From positions 879,501 to 943,500 of the forward strand of contig NZ_CP036313.1 of NCBI RefSeq assembly GCF_004319545.1: DNA of 64,000 bases. The letters are read 5' to 3'. The notes below the pieces were generated by a model. That model made no database searches. It was not told where the DNA came from and worked only from the letters and a program-made list of their open reading frames with translations. The DNA is from Desulfobacter hydrogenophilus. Its GTDB lineage: Bacteria; Desulfobacterota; Desulfobacteria; Desulfobacterales; Desulfobacteraceae. The translations under genes were made by a program, and so were the position numbers. Positions 1 through 10,329 of the stretch are shown in pieces; position 1 is the stretch's first letter, and every line of letters starts with the position of its first letter.

Positions 1-3000
1 GGTTCCCTGGTATGCCATGTGGAAAACAGGACTGACATCCACTTTCCATATTTCAGTCCAGTCCCGGGTATCGGCATGTTGTAACTCTATTTTATCCGAG
101 GGTGCCAGAAAAGATTCCCAGGTCAGTGTTTTTTGTCCAGACCGGAAATTGACCTTTGCCGTATTCCCCTCTACCCGGATGCCCTGGGTGGTTATGGATT
201 CGCCGGGAAGCAACGGAATATCAAGTTTTATACTTGATTTTTTTTCGCCTTCACGAATTATCCGGGTATTTACTTTCCAGACAAGCCCAAGCAGCAAGGT
301 GCGTTCAACCCTGGCAAAGGCGGGCAGGACACCTGTCTCAAGCACTTGCTGATTTTTACCGTCTGCCCGGGCTTTTTGTTTAAACTGGAGCTGGGCATCA
401 AAGCTGCCGTCGGGGTGACTGCCTTCCACGGTCCAGCCGTCCATGACAATATCCAGGTGCCGGGGTTTTAACGGAAAAAAAAGCTGAAACCCGCCCTGCT
501 GGCGTATGGCACCGTCAAGGTCTATATTGTGGTGGCCTTTGGGGACCATCACCCAGAATTGACCCTCTTTTTTAAAGAGACCCGCAGCGGCCCGGCCGTC
601 CACGGTGACCTGTGACGGGTGCCACTGTCCGACATCTCCGGGGATTGGAATGGCCGTATCAATGGCGGCATGAACCGTCACGCGGACCTTCATCATATCC
701 TTGTTCAGCTCAATAGACGCCAGGGGCAGATTTGCACAGTTATTGAAGCATTTGTCCGTTTCGAGCAAGCGCTTTTCCAGTTCTTCCAACATCGCCTTTG
801 GTGGAAATTCTGTCGCATGGGACAATGCGGGCGTAAGGCACAGAACAAGTACACAAAACGCAGGAAGCATTTGTTTGATACCCGTTGCTCCGGCCTTTTT
901 AATACCGCCTCTGCCGATACCGAGCATACCCGCACCTAAAAGCACCACAAGGGCGACCCGCAAAAAGGCCAGGGCCAAGTTGACGTTTGGCCCGATCAGG
1001 AAAAAACCCATGGACTGATCTTTGCTCACAGGGCCGGACCATGAAAACGGAATGGTTTCGTAGGCGGGCCACAGGGGCATGCCCGGGCCTGTCTGGGTCC
1101 GGGCTTTGGGGTCATACTGCATCACCTGGGCAGGGCCGCTGCCTGAGGTCGGCGCATTATCCGAGTACATGGACTTGGACAGGCTTCCTATACGCATCAG
1201 TTTCTTTGGGGCCGGTGCCTGCTGCTCGGCTTTTGCCCTGGCCGGGTTCTGTCCCCCGTCCGCCATCTCCATCACCTTATCCCGGGATTCTGACCGGATC
1301 ACGATACTTGAGGTGTCGGTCCATGTCCTTGCCAATTCCGGGTATATGCCGATGCGAAGGGTCTGGATCGCAAAAGGAATCACAATGGCCGCAAAACAGA
1401 CCAGCGCCAGACCCTGGCAAAACTTAACAAAGCTGTGCATCTTACCTCCGGGCAGATATTTAAGTAAGGTGAACCCCACCAGAAGCGTAAGCCAGATATA
1501 TTTGGGTGCCTGGTGTTCGTGAAAAATCAGCACCAGTGTAAAAAAGGCCAAGATGGCTAACGGTTTTGAATAGACCCGGGACAGGGCAATGGTAAAAATC
1601 AGGACCACAAAAAAATCAAGCAGGGTCCATCTGCCCACCCAGGTGCCCGGGATGCGGTCCACACCCCGGGCATTGATCAGGGTCCAGCCCGCAGGCAGAT
1701 GAAGCGTGCCTGTTACCTCATTGAAATCATGGTCCCAGCCCGTTGCCGGCACACTGCTAATCCCGTTTTCAAAGGTGGCATCAGCCACAATATTTATCCT
1801 GCCGTTTCTCAGCTCAATACCGGCCTTGTCGCTATCTTCCTTTTTGGTAATTAACTGCTCTTGACCATCTACAAGGACCTGGCCGGGATGGATGGCCGGG
1901 TTCATTTCCAGCCGCCAGTTGGTATTCTTTGTACCCGTAATTTTATCCTGAATAAAATAGCCGGCACCGTCAAACCGCAGCCACAGGGTCCGATCCATGG
2001 AGAGCTGGTCCGGTGCGGGTTCCGGGTCTCCCCGTTTGATCTGCTTAAAGACCAATGTGGTGTCAGGCGCCATCAGGTATGACGGAAAGGATTGCCATCT
2101 TGCCGGCATGGCTGTCTGTTTGGGGTCCACGGATTGTGCTCCTGAAATCTGCACCCGTCTCAGGTCGGTTCTGGCACCGAAGGACCAAATCTCCTGATCC
2201 GGCCAGAATGCCTGGTCCGGGCGGATGAACCGCACGGTTTCCAAAGGCCCTGCATGGCGAAGATTAAGGGCAAGCTTATAGCGTCCGGGCCGAACCTGGA
2301 TGGTGATGCGACCGTCGGATTCCAGGCGCGCAGGCAGCGGGCTGTCAAAGGATACCGGAGTGAACGAATCGCTTTGGTATACCGGTCCCAGCACCATTTG
2401 CCGTGCCTGGCCCGACACTTCCAGGGTAAGATCGACTGACATCCGGGCCGGGATGTCATCCTCGATCAGCCGGAAACATTCAATTTTCAACCGGTCTTCC
2501 ACCCGTTTATTACGATCCCTGTGTTTCAGCCACAACCGGCCTTTATCGTCCAGGTCCGGAAACGGTACGAACCGATCATTTACTTTTAAGCTTACCAGGC
2601 CGGTTGATGCCGGAATGTTCAGTTTTTCGGGCATGGTTCGCCAGTGAAATGTCCCGCTGACTGCATGACGGCCCGGTGAAAGTATCAGCCCCGGGGTATC
2701 CTCCCGGTCCAGAACCACGGCAGGCTTTTCCCCGGCCAGAACCTGCATGGGCCAATTTTGGCCGGAGCCCGGCAAATCGACCCGGGTCTGGGCATACACC
2801 TGCCATGACTGTTCAAATGTGCCCCCGCTGTCTGTCAGATTCAGGTTGAGCTGTCCCGGCCAGGCGCAAAGGACTTGTCCGGCATTGTTATACATGGGAA
2901 TGCATGCCAATTGTTCTTCTTTTCCGTGCAGCACCCATTCTTCCCAGGGGGCAAGGGCATTGGGCACATAGACAGAAGGCCGTGCATGGGCCGGGCCATA

Positions 3001-3069
3001 GACGGCCAGAAAAATGGCGTAAGCCATAAACAATATACGAATAGCGCCGATATTTCGCTGGAAGGTCAT
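1..3069 (-). CDS. Large exported membrane protein, unknown function (partial, 3' end beyond window)
   Basis: An uninterrupted minus-strand frame of 1023 codons runs from an ATG at 3069 to the left edge without a stop. The first 30 residues form a signal peptide or anchor ending in a GPAHA-R type cleavage site. About 440 residues of beta-rich, Trp-rich sequence follow, then a cluster of hydrophobic segments around residues 475-560, another around 695-715, and a second signal-like stretch near 730-745 ending LSHA. A further periplasmic-looking domain then continues off the edge. I do not recognise the family. The two-part plan (exported domain, membrane block, exported domain) suggests an envelope protein. 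A gene of this size with normal codon use is convincing, but its function is open. Confidence 0.75.
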   Translation of the reverse strand, partial: MTFQRNIGAIRILFMAYAIFLAVYGPAHARPSVYVPNALAPWEEWVLHGKEEQLACIPMYNNAGQVLCAWPGQLNLNLTDSGGTFEQSWQVYAQTRVDLPGSGQNWPMQVLAGEKPAVVLDREDTPGLILSPGRHAVSGTFHWRTMPEKLNIPASTGLVSLKVNDRFVPFPDLDDKGRLWLKHRDRNKRVEDRLKIECFRLIEDDIPARMSVDLTLEVSGQARQMVLGPVYQSDSFTPVSFDSPLPARLESDGRITIQVRPGRYKLALNLRHAGPLETVRFIRPDQAFWPDQEIWSFGARTDLRRVQISGAQSVDPKQTAMPARWQSFPSYLMAPDTTLVFKQIKRGDPEPAPDQLSMDRTLWLRFDGAGYFIQDKITGTKNTNWRLEMNPAIHPGQVLVDGQEQLITKKEDSDKAGIELRNGRINIVADATFENGISSVPATGWDHDFNEVTGTLHLPAGWTLINARGVDRIPGTWVGRWTLLDFFVVLIFTIALSRVYSKPLAILAFFTLVLIFHEHQAPKYIWLTLLVGFTLLKYLPGGKMHSFVKFCQGLALVCFAAIVIPFAIQTLRIGIYPELARTWTDTSSIVIRSESRDKVMEMADGGQNPARAKAEQQAPAPKKLMRIGSLSKSMYSDNAPTSGSGPAQVMQYDPKARTQTGPGMPLWPAYETIPFSWSGPVSKDQSMGFFLIGPNVNLALAFLRVALVVLLGAGMLGIGRGGIKKAGATGIKQMLPAFCVLVLCLTPALSHATEFPPKAMLEELEKRLLETDKCFNNCANLPLASIELNKDMMKVRVTVHAAIDTAIPIPGDVGQWHPSQVTVDGRAAAGLFKKEGQFWVMVPKGHHNIDLDGAIRQQGGFQLFFPLKPRHLDIVMDGWTVEGSHPDGSFDAQLQFKQKARADGKNQQVLETGVLPAFARVERTLLLGLVWKVNTRIIREGEKKSSIKLDIPLLPGESITTQGIRVEGNTAKVNFRSGQKTLTWESFLAPSDKIELQHADTRDWTEIWKVDVSPVFHMAYQGT

Positions 3070-3233
3070 CACATTGTCCTTTTTGAAAAGAAATTTTAGC
3101 GTTGAAATATGAATACGGACCGGGGCGTATTCAATATCAATTGATCCACAGTCTAATAAGAATATGAATAAAAATCAATGAGGGGCTTTAGGACAATCGA
3201 ATGTTACGAAATGAGTCCAAAATCACTTAACCT

Positions 3234-3289
3234 GGGAGCGCGGGCGTCCCGCCCGCATTTTTTACTGCAGGCAGGACGCCCGCGCTCCC
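3234..3289. repeat. Strong GC-rich inverted repeat (REP-like or terminator)
   Basis: Arms at 3234-3249 and 3274-3289 are perfectly complementary over 16 bp, and the pairing extends imperfectly inward to 3256/3267 around an AT-rich loop. The element lies between the stop of the double-cubane reductase gene (3365) and the start of the next minus-strand gene (3069), so it could end the efflux operon transcript. No long U-run follows on the minus strand, so a REP/BIME-like repeat is at least as likely. Confidence 0.75.
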
Positions 3290-3364
3290 GGATATAGCGA
3301 AATGGGTAAGTTGTTTAAAACCCGTTCCTAAGGAATAGAGGAATAATTGACGCTTTTGCCCGGA

Positions 3365-4504
3365 TCAAATCATTTCAAGAAAGGCTTCAATCCGGACCCG
3401 GAGTTGTTCCGTATCAGATTCGGAATAATCGGTTTCCAGGTGCAGATAGGGCAGATTAAAGGTCTGTTCAGCAAGTTCCCGGATCTGGAATGCTTCAACA
3501 TTATAGGTGTGACAGGCCTGCCAGGTAAGGTCCACAATCCCGTCCACCTTGAACGTCTCCACCATACGAATTAAAAGATCTTCACGACCCGGGTTGGGAC
3601 TCATGACCGAGCATGGAATGGCAAGGTACTGCTTGGCAAGGGCTCTAATGGGATCTTTATCCTCATCCACCTGGAACACCTGCTTATACCCGCTGCAGTT
3701 TTCAAAGGCCACCACATCGGCCCCGGAATTTTCAAGGATCTTAACGACCTTGTCCGACCCTAATCCCACAGGTACGCCGGTCAAAAGGATTCTGGGCGTA
3801 TCCGTTGTAAACGGACTTTCTTGCTTTTCGGCCTTTTGCAGGCAGGCGTCAGTAATTTCATTGATCAGGTCGATGCCTTTTTCCTTGTCCGCAAAAAAAC
3901 CGGTTTTAAACAAAATTTCAAGCATCTGGGTACCGCTGATGGGGGACGGCTTGACGGCAGCCACATCCATGAACGCTTTTTTAGCCCGGCGTTCCCGGTT
4001 CAAAAGACAGATGGCTGCCCTAAGGCGTTCGTCGGTAATGGGTACCCCTGCCTGGTCCCCGATGACCTGCCGCAATTGTTCTAGTTCCGTGACCCAGGGG
4101 TCTAAAAAAAGAGCGGTATTCTGCTGCTGGGGAAGCTGGAGTACATGCACAAGCTTCATTTTCCCCATGATTTCAAACATTTTCTTTTTCCCGTCACAGG
4201 TGGTATCTGCCACGATCATATCCGAAAATTTAAAGAACGGGCAGGTGCCGGTGGCTGCAAATCCGTAACTGCTTTTAATCAGGGGACACAGGTTCCTGGG
4301 CAACGTCTGTTCCGCCGCTTCAATGGGGTCCTGGCGGGTTCCGCACAAAGGCAACGGGATGGCATCCGCGGCAACGGCAAGTTCTGTGGGGCCGTACAGG
4401 CAGTAGTATCCCACCACAGACTTACCTTTTTGTTTGTGTGCTTCGATATCCATTATATTCTGCTCAGTAATCTGCTGCAGCTTTGCAGTAAGTTCCGGTG
4501 TCAT
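3365..4504 (-). CDS. Double-cubane-cluster-type reductase, 2-hydroxyacyl-CoA dehydratase D-component family
   Basis: The 379-residue protein matches the length and pattern of the HgdB/YjiM family. Cysteines at about 35, 54, 73, 88 and 103, in contexts such as YYCLYGP, NLCPLIKSSYGFA and TTCDGKKKMFE, are typical of members that bind a double-cubane [8Fe-9S] cluster. Further Cys residues occur in ENCSGYK and WQACHTYN. Known family members either dehydrate 2-hydroxyacyl-CoA with an ATP-driven activator or act as stand-alone low-potential reductases. No activator ATPase and no second dehydratase subunit lies beside it, so the stand-alone type is more likely. It follows the outer-membrane channel gene by 20 bp and may be the last gene of the efflux operon. 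Confidence 0.85.
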   Translation of the reverse strand: MTPELTAKLQQITEQNIMDIEAHKQKGKSVVGYYCLYGPTELAVAADAIPLPLCGTRQDPIEAAEQTLPRNLCPLIKSSYGFAATGTCPFFKFSDMIVADTTCDGKKKMFEIMGKMKLVHVLQLPQQQNTALFLDPWVTELEQLRQVIGDQAGVPITDERLRAAICLLNRERRAKKAFMDVAAVKPSPISGTQMLEILFKTGFFADKEKGIDLINEITDACLQKAEKQESPFTTDTPRILLTGVPVGLGSDKVVKILENSGADVVAFENCSGYKQVFQVDEDKDPIRALAKQYLAIPCSVMSPNPGREDLLIRMVETFKVDGIVDLTWQACHTYNVEAFQIRELAEQTFNLPYLHLETDYSESDTEQLRVRIEAFLEMI

Positions 4505-4524
4505 GTTTTGTCCTTTTTTTCTTA

Positions 4525-5976
4525 TTAATTAGCGGCGGACGTATCCATTCTTCCGCCGCCCATGACTTTATAGAGGTTAATCAGATTGCTTAAATAAGCC
4601 TGTTTCAGGGCAATGGCGCCCTGCTCAGCGCCGAAAAGCGAGCGCTGGGAATCCAGAACCGAGAGGAAATCATCTATGCCGTTATCATACCTGGCCTTGG
4701 ACAAATTATAAGCGTTCCGGGAGGCAGATACCAGGGCATTCTGGGCATCCAGCTGCCCCTTGTAGTGTCTGCGTGCCACCAGCTGGTCTGCCACTTCCCT
4801 GAATGCGGTCTGAATGGCGCCCTCATACTGGGCCGCCGCAATTTTTTCTCCAACGGTTGCAACCGCCAGGTTGGCCTTGAGGCCTTTTCGATTGAAAATA
4901 GGAATGGTGACATTTGGAGAAAAGCCCCATGAAAGGCTTCTGGACGGATCAAACATATAGGAAAGACTCTCTGCGGCAAACCCAAGGGAGCCGGTCAGGC
5001 TGATGGTGGGATACATGGCTGCCCGGGCCGCACCAATGTCTGCATTGGCCGCCTTTAGCTGATGCTCGGCTGCCTGGATATCCGGCCTGGCCAGAAGAAT
5101 CCGGGAGGGAAGCCCTGCCGGCAGCCGGGTCAAAAACCCGATGTCGTCAATGGATTCAAAGGGGGTTTCAGGCGCCTTGATAAGCTCATACACGCCGGGA
5201 CCTGCAAGGTATACCAGGGCGTTTTCCGCCTGGGCAGCCAGCCGTTTGTACTGGTAGATGGAGGCTTTGGCACTTTCGGTGGATGTGGCGGCCTGGGCCA
5301 GGGCAAGCTGGTCTGTGGAGCCTGCATCATACTGGGTCTTGATTACATCATAGGTGGCTTTCTGGGCCTTGTACGTCTCCTGGGCAAGATGCGTCAACTT
5401 TCTCTGGGCCAGCAGGCTGACATAGGCGTCTGCCGTCTGGGCCACCAGGGCAATGCGGGTGCTTGAGGCGGCTTCCCGGGTGGCAAGGTAGGTCTCAAGG
5501 GCACTTTGGCTCAGGCTTTTGACCCGGCCGAAAAAATCAAGTTCATAGGCCGTGATACCCAACCCCACACTCATGGAGGTATCCGAGGTATATGCCTCCC
5601 CATAAATGCTGCTATCTTCGGGAACACCTTCGCGGCTCAGACCGGCACTGCCGGCAATTACGGGCAGCTGATCGGATTTTTTAATTTGGTAGGCCGCCTT
5701 TGCTTGTTCAATATTGAGCAGGGCCACCTTCAGATCCCGGTTATTTTCCAGGGCCATGGCAATAATCTGCTGCAGGGTCTGAGAGGTAAAGTAATCCTGG
5801 TAGACGATGTCGGCGGCGACCGGTTCGGAGCCGGTATCTGATTCCAGCCCCTTGTCTGTCCAGGCATCGGCCACCGGCATTTCAGGCTGACTGTATTCGG
5901 GGATAAAGGAACAGCCGGCAGTAAAAAGCAGTACTGCGCCGACAACGGCTGACGTAATTATTTTAATTGCCATCAA
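4525..5976 (-). CDS. Outer-membrane efflux lipoprotein, NodT/OprM family
   Basis: This 483-residue TolC-like channel protein begins with a lipoprotein signal; the lipobox FTAGC puts the lipidated Cys at residue 22. Two outer-membrane efflux repeats follow, rich in Ala/Gln/Leu coiled-coil helices, including the conserved stretch GLPSRILLARPDIQAAEHQL found in NodT-type channels. It would form the outer-membrane duct of the tripartite pump encoded just upstream. The spacing is tight: the pump gene ends at 5977 and this frame starts at 5976. The initial MM leaves the exact start ambiguous by one codon. Confidence 0.92.
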   Translation of the reverse strand: MMAIKIITSAVVGAVLLFTAGCSFIPEYSQPEMPVADAWTDKGLESDTGSEPVAADIVYQDYFTSQTLQQIIAMALENNRDLKVALLNIEQAKAAYQIKKSDQLPVIAGSAGLSREGVPEDSSIYGEAYTSDTSMSVGLGITAYELDFFGRVKSLSQSALETYLATREAASSTRIALVAQTADAYVSLLAQRKLTHLAQETYKAQKATYDVIKTQYDAGSTDQLALAQAATSTESAKASIYQYKRLAAQAENALVYLAGPGVYELIKAPETPFESIDDIGFLTRLPAGLPSRILLARPDIQAAEHQLKAANADIGAARAAMYPTISLTGSLGFAAESLSYMFDPSRSLSWGFSPNVTIPIFNRKGLKANLAVATVGEKIAAAQYEGAIQTAFREVADQLVARRHYKGQLDAQNALVSASRNAYNLSKARYDNGIDDFLSVLDSQRSLFGAEQGAIALKQAYLSNLINLYKVMGGGRMDTSAAN

Positions 5977-8900
5977 TCATTCTCCTTGGCCGCTTTCGGC
6001 CTGTTTTTTCTTTTCACTGCCTCGTTCAATGAGGATGAAAAAGAGGGGGACAAAGATAATCGCCAGGGTTGTGGCGGCGACCATACCGCCGATAACACCG
6101 ATGCCGATGGCGTTCTGGCTGGCAGACCCGGCACCGTCGGAAATGGCCAGCGGCGTCACTCCCAGGATAAAGGCAAAGGAGGTCATTAAAATTGGACGAA
6201 GCCTCAGTTCGGCCGCGTACAGGGCGGAGTGAATCAGCCCCATCCCCCCCTCGTAAAGGCTTTTGGCAAATTCCACGATGAGAATGGCGTTTTTGGCAGC
6301 AAGCCCCACCGTAGTCAGCAACGCAATTTGAAAGTAGACGTCATTGTTTAAACCTGCCCATTTCGTGGCAATCACGGAACCGATGATCCCCAAAGGAACT
6401 ATCAGTAAAACGGAGAACGGGATGGACCAACTTTCGTACAGGGCGGCCAGGCACAGGAATACGAACAGCAGGGACACCGAATACAGCAGACCGGTCTGGG
6501 AACCGGCCATACGTTCTTCATAGGATAAACCGGTCCACTCCAGCGCAATGCCCTGGGGCAGTTTTTGAGCCAGATCCTCAATAATGGTCATGGCCTCGCC
6601 GGAGCTGACACCCGGGGCCGCAGCGCCCAGAATTTCCACAGACGAGGTGCCGTTATACCGCTCTAATTTGGGCGATCCGTAGGACCACTCACCATAAGAG
6701 AAGGAGGAGAAGGGGACCATCTTGCCCTGACTGTTTCGTACATGCCACCGATCAATATCTTCGGGCAGCATTCTGGAAGGGGCATCCCCCTGGATGTACA
6801 CTTTTTTCAAACGGGCCTGGTCCATGAAGTCATTGACATAGGAAGAACCCCAGGCCGTTTGCAGAACACCTGTAATGTTCGCCGTGGTAACCCCCAGGGC
6901 TTCGGCCTTTTCATAATCAATATTCAACGTGTACTGGGGCACATCAGACAGACCATTGGGGCGGACACCCACAAGTTTGGGATTCTGGGCGGCCATGCCC
7001 AGCATTTGATTTCTGGCATTCATCAGTGCGGTATGGCCTGCCCCGCCTCTATCCACCAGCATGAAGTCAAAGCCTGTGGCATTGCCCATCTCCATGATGG
7101 CCGGCGGAATAAACGCATATATGGATGCATCCTTGACACTATAAAGGTTTTGCATGGCCCGGCCGGCAATGGCTGCGGCCTTTTGTTCCGGACGGTGACG
7201 TTCGTCCCAATCCCGAAGATTTAAAAAACCCATGGCCATATTCTGGCCTCTGCCGGCAAAACTGAAGCCCACAACGGTAAACAGGCTTTCGACGTTTTCC
7301 GCTTCCTTGTTCAAATAATAGTCTTCCGCTTTTTCCACGGATTGCTGGGTCCGCTCCATGGTGGAACCGGGAGGCGCGGAGAGGATGGTCATCATCATGC
7401 CCTGGTCCTCGTCGGGCAAAAATCCTGTGGGAATTGCGTTGAAAACATACACCAGGGCCACAAGGATCAATGCGTAAATGACAAAGAATCGAAACATCCG
7501 GGTGGTAGCATATTTAACACTTTTTGTGTATGTGACTTTGGTTAGATCAAAGCCTGTGTTAAACCAGCCGAAGAAACCTTTTTTATTTTCGCGATGTCCC
7601 TTCTCCACAGGTTTGAGCATGGTAGAACAAAGGGCCGGGGTCAAAACCAGGGCCACCAGAACGGAAAGTCCCATGGCTGATACCAGGGTCATGGAGAACT
7701 GCCGGTAGATGGCGCCGGTGGAGCCGGAGAAAAAGGCCATGGGGATAAAAACCGCGGAGAGTACCATGGCAATACCCACAAGGGCGCCGGTGATCTGGTC
7801 CATGGACTGCCGGGTGGCTTCCTTAGGCGACAGGCCTGTTTCGGACATGACACGTTCCACGTTTTCCACCACAACAATGGCGTCATCCACCAGAAGGCCG
7901 ATGGCCAGAACCATGGCAAACATGGACAGGATATTGACACTGGATCCGAAGGCTGACAATATTCCGAAGGTGCCCAGAAGAACAACCGGCACCGCAATGG
8001 TGGGAATCAGTGTTGCCCGAAAATTCTGCAAAAACAGATACATAACGAAGAATACCAGGATAATGGCCTCAATCAGGGTTTTGACCACTTCCTGGATGGA
8101 AAGACGGACAAACGGGGTGGTGTCGTAGGGATATGCGACTTGAAGACCCGCAGGCATAAACGCGGATAAATCCGTTACCTTGTCCTTGACCCGTTGGGCC
8201 GTGTCCAGGGCATTGGCCCCTGTGGCAAGGGTGATGGCCATGGCGCATCCGGGTTTGCCGTTGTACCGGGTCGTAAATCCGTATGTTTCCGATCCCAATT
8301 CCACCCGGGCCACATCCTTTACGCGGATCTGGGCACCGTCGGTATTCACCTTGACCAGTATATTTTCAAAATCTTCCACGGTCTTCAGCTTGGACTGGGC
8401 CGTAACCACGGCATTGAGCTGCTGCCCGTCAATGGAAGGCGCCCCGCCGAGCTGGCCCGAAGAAATATCTGTGTTGCGTGCCTGGATGGCGGCCGTGACA
8501 TCCGAGGGCATGAGATTAAAGGCATTGAGCTTTTCAGGGTTTAACCAGATTCGCATGGCATGCTGGGACCCGAACACCGTCAGATCCCCGACACCCTGGA
8601 CACGGGAAATCGGGTCCGCCATGTTGGACTGGATGTAATCAGCAATATCATCATCGCTCATACTGCCGTCTTCGGAGTACATGCCCGCAAGCAGAAGAAA
8701 ACTCTTGGTGGTTTTCTGAACAATTAATCCCTGCTGCAGGACCTCTTCGGGCAGAAGGCTTTCCGCCTTGGATATTTTGTTTTGCACCTGGACCTGGGCA
8801 ATGTCCGGATCAGCTTCCGGTTCAAAGGTGAGCTCGATTTCAAGCTGACCCGACGAATCACTGGTGGATGAAAAATATCTTAAATAGTCAATACCGGTCA

Positions 8901-9105
8901 GGGCCTGTTCTATAACCTGGGTGACACTGTCTTCCAGTACCTGGGCCGAAGCACCCGGATAATAGGTTTCAATGGATATGCTGGGCGGGGCAATCCTTGG
9001 ATATTGTTCCACCGGAAGCGTTATAACGGCAAAAACGCCGGCCAGCATAATGACGATGGCGATAACCCATGCAAAGATGGGGCGGTCTATGAAAAAACGA
9101 GACAT
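5977..9105 (-). CDS. RND multidrug efflux pump, AcrB/MexB (HAE1) type
   Basis: At 1042 residues this is full length for the hydrophobe/amphiphile efflux-1 family. The N-terminus [17 protein letters not shown] is the usual first helix. The proton-relay aspartates are present in [15 protein letters not shown] at about residue 405, and the partner lysine is in [14 protein letters not shown] in the second half. Two large periplasmic loops carry the porter and docking domains. It works in the inner membrane with the adaptor gene upstream and the channel gene downstream, exporting hydrophobic compounds by proton exchange. The substrate cannot be read from the sequence; the charged C-terminal tail is normal for the family. 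Confidence 0.97.
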   Translation of the reverse strand: MSRFFIDRPIFAWVIAIVIMLAGVFAVITLPVEQYPRIAPPSISIETYYPGASAQVLEDSVTQVIEQALTGIDYLRYFSSTSDSSGQLEIELTFEPEADPDIAQVQVQNKISKAESLLPEEVLQQGLIVQKTTKSFLLLAGMYSEDGSMSDDDIADYIQSNMADPISRVQGVGDLTVFGSQHAMRIWLNPEKLNAFNLMPSDVTAAIQARNTDISSGQLGGAPSIDGQQLNAVVTAQSKLKTVEDFENILVKVNTDGAQIRVKDVARVELGSETYGFTTRYNGKPGCAMAITLATGANALDTAQRVKDKVTDLSAFMPAGLQVAYPYDTTPFVRLSIQEVVKTLIEAIILVFFVMYLFLQNFRATLIPTIAVPVVLLGTFGILSAFGSSVNILSMFAMVLAIGLLVDDAIVVVENVERVMSETGLSPKEATRQSMDQITGALVGIAMVLSAVFIPMAFFSGSTGAIYRQFSMTLVSAMGLSVLVALVLTPALCSTMLKPVEKGHRENKKGFFGWFNTGFDLTKVTYTKSVKYATTRMFRFFVIYALILVALVYVFNAIPTGFLPDEDQGMMMTILSAPPGSTMERTQQSVEKAEDYYLNKEAENVESLFTVVGFSFAGRGQNMAMGFLNLRDWDERHRPEQKAAAIAGRAMQNLYSVKDASIYAFIPPAIMEMGNATGFDFMLVDRGGAGHTALMNARNQMLGMAAQNPKLVGVRPNGLSDVPQYTLNIDYEKAEALGVTTANITGVLQTAWGSSYVNDFMDQARLKKVYIQGDAPSRMLPEDIDRWHVRNSQGKMVPFSSFSYGEWSYGSPKLERYNGTSSVEILGAAAPGVSSGEAMTIIEDLAQKLPQGIALEWTGLSYEERMAGSQTGLLYSVSLLFVFLCLAALYESWSIPFSVLLIVPLGIIGSVIATKWAGLNNDVYFQIALLTTVGLAAKNAILIVEFAKSLYEGGMGLIHSALYAAELRLRPILMTSFAFILGVTPLAISDGAGSASQNAIGIGVIGGMVAATTLAIIFVPLFFILIERGSEKKKQAESGQGE

Positions 9106-9135
9106 AATTTTATCCTGCTGTCATTTATCCTGATA

Positions 9136-10329
9136 TTAGGAGTTGGTGGATGTGTTGAATTCCACGGTTGTGACCTTGGCCTGGTTGCTGATTTTCTGCA
9201 GGCCCGCCACCACCACCCGGTCGCCAGGGGCAAGACCGGAAGAAACCACCCACTGGTCTTTAACCGCCTGAAGAAGTGTGATGTTCTGGGATTTTACGAT
9301 ATCTTCCTTGTCCACAACCCATACAAAAACAGATCCGTCCGTATTGCGGACCACGGACTGCTGGGGCACCACAATGGCTTTTTCCTGCCGGGACTGTTCC
9401 ACCCGGGCCCGGACAAAAAGTCCCGGCAGAAGGTCGTTATCCGGATTGGGAAACAGCACGCGAAGCTGGACCATGCCGGTGCTCTGGTCCACCGTGGCAT
9501 CGGAGAACAACAGTTTTCCTTCAAGGTCATAGGGTGTGCCGTCTTTACCCATGAACAGACTGACCATGGAATTTTCTTCGGGGTTTGTCAGCCCTTTTTT
9601 CAGGGCCAGCAACTCTTCGCTGGACTGGTTTACATCTACATAAATCTGGTCCAGGTTTTGGACCACGGCAAGGGCGGTGGTTTGGTTAGCCGTCACCAAG
9701 GCGCCTTCGGTCACCGATGACTTGCCGATGCGCCCGGAAATGGGTGAAAACACCTTGGTATAGTCCAGATTAATTTTTGCGGCGGTCAGATTTGCCTTGG
9801 CAACGGCTACACCGGCCTTGGCCTGGGCCAGGGCTGTCACGGTATCGTCATAAACCTGGCGGCTGACACCGCCCATTTTCACCAGACGGCTGTACCGGGC
9901 AAGCTTGGGCTCCACGGCCTTAACGTCGGCCTGGGCACGAACCAGGCTCGCTGCGGCCGATTCATATGCGGCCTTGTAGGTGGCCGGGTCAATCTGATAA
10001 AGCTGCTGTCCCTTTTTAACCAAACTGCCCTGGGTGAACATTCGTTTCAGGATGATGCCTGTGACCTGGGGGCGAATTTCAGCCACCTGGTATGCAGAGG
10101 TTCTGCCGGCCAGATCTTTGGTGAATACCACTTCCTGGGGCTTGACCGTATACACGGACACTTCAACCGGTGGACGGGCCTGGGCAGACTGGGCTTGCGC
10201 CTGCTCGGACTGGGAGGAAGCCTGGCCTTTTTGCTCCCCAGCCCAAGGGGAAGCAAGCTGTCCTGAGTAATACAAATATCCACCGCCAATAATAACGGCC
10301 GTGACAAAACCAAGCAAAAAACGCTTCAT
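9136..10329 (-). CDS. RND efflux periplasmic adaptor (membrane fusion protein), AcrA/MexA type
   Basis: The 397-residue protein starts with one membrane anchor (about residues 3-25) and then a low-complexity Gln/Ala/Ser linker. The adaptor core follows: barrel-sandwich hybrid, a coiled-coil hairpin around residues 115-200 (repeated Ala/Gln heptads), and beta-barrel and membrane-proximal domains with the motif VFSPISGRIGKSSVTEG. No lipobox Cys is visible, so it is anchored by the helix rather than by lipid. Its ATG overlaps the stop of the tetR gene by 4 bp, which implies translational coupling, and the pump gene starts about 30 bp downstream. Confidence 0.95.
   Translation of the reverse strand: MKRFLLGFVTAVIIGGGYLYYSGQLASPWAGEQKGQASSQSEQAQAQSAQARPPVEVSVYTVKPQEVVFTKDLAGRTSAYQVAEIRPQVTGIILKRMFTQGSLVKKGQQLYQIDPATYKAAYESAAASLVRAQADVKAVEPKLARYSRLVKMGGVSRQVYDDTVTALAQAKAGVAVAKANLTAAKINLDYTKVFSPISGRIGKSSVTEGALVTANQTTALAVVQNLDQIYVDVNQSSEELLALKKGLTNPEENSMVSLFMGKDGTPYDLEGKLLFSDATVDQSTGMVQLRVLFPNPDNDLLPGLFVRARVEQSRQEKAIVVPQQSVVRNTDGSVFVWVVDKEDIVKSQNITLLQAVKDQWVVSSGLAPGDRVVVAGLQKISNQAKVTTVEFNTSTNS

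Noticed and set aside
987..2647. Overlapping plus-strand frames in the first 3 kb
   Set aside because: The minus strand holds one uninterrupted 1023-codon frame with a signal peptide and membrane helices; the plus frames are its shadows.
5062..9720. Several plus-strand open frames of 100-240 codons opposite the efflux genes
   Set aside because: They are antisense shadows of high-confidence minus-strand pump, adaptor and channel genes, without ribosome-binding sites or domains.
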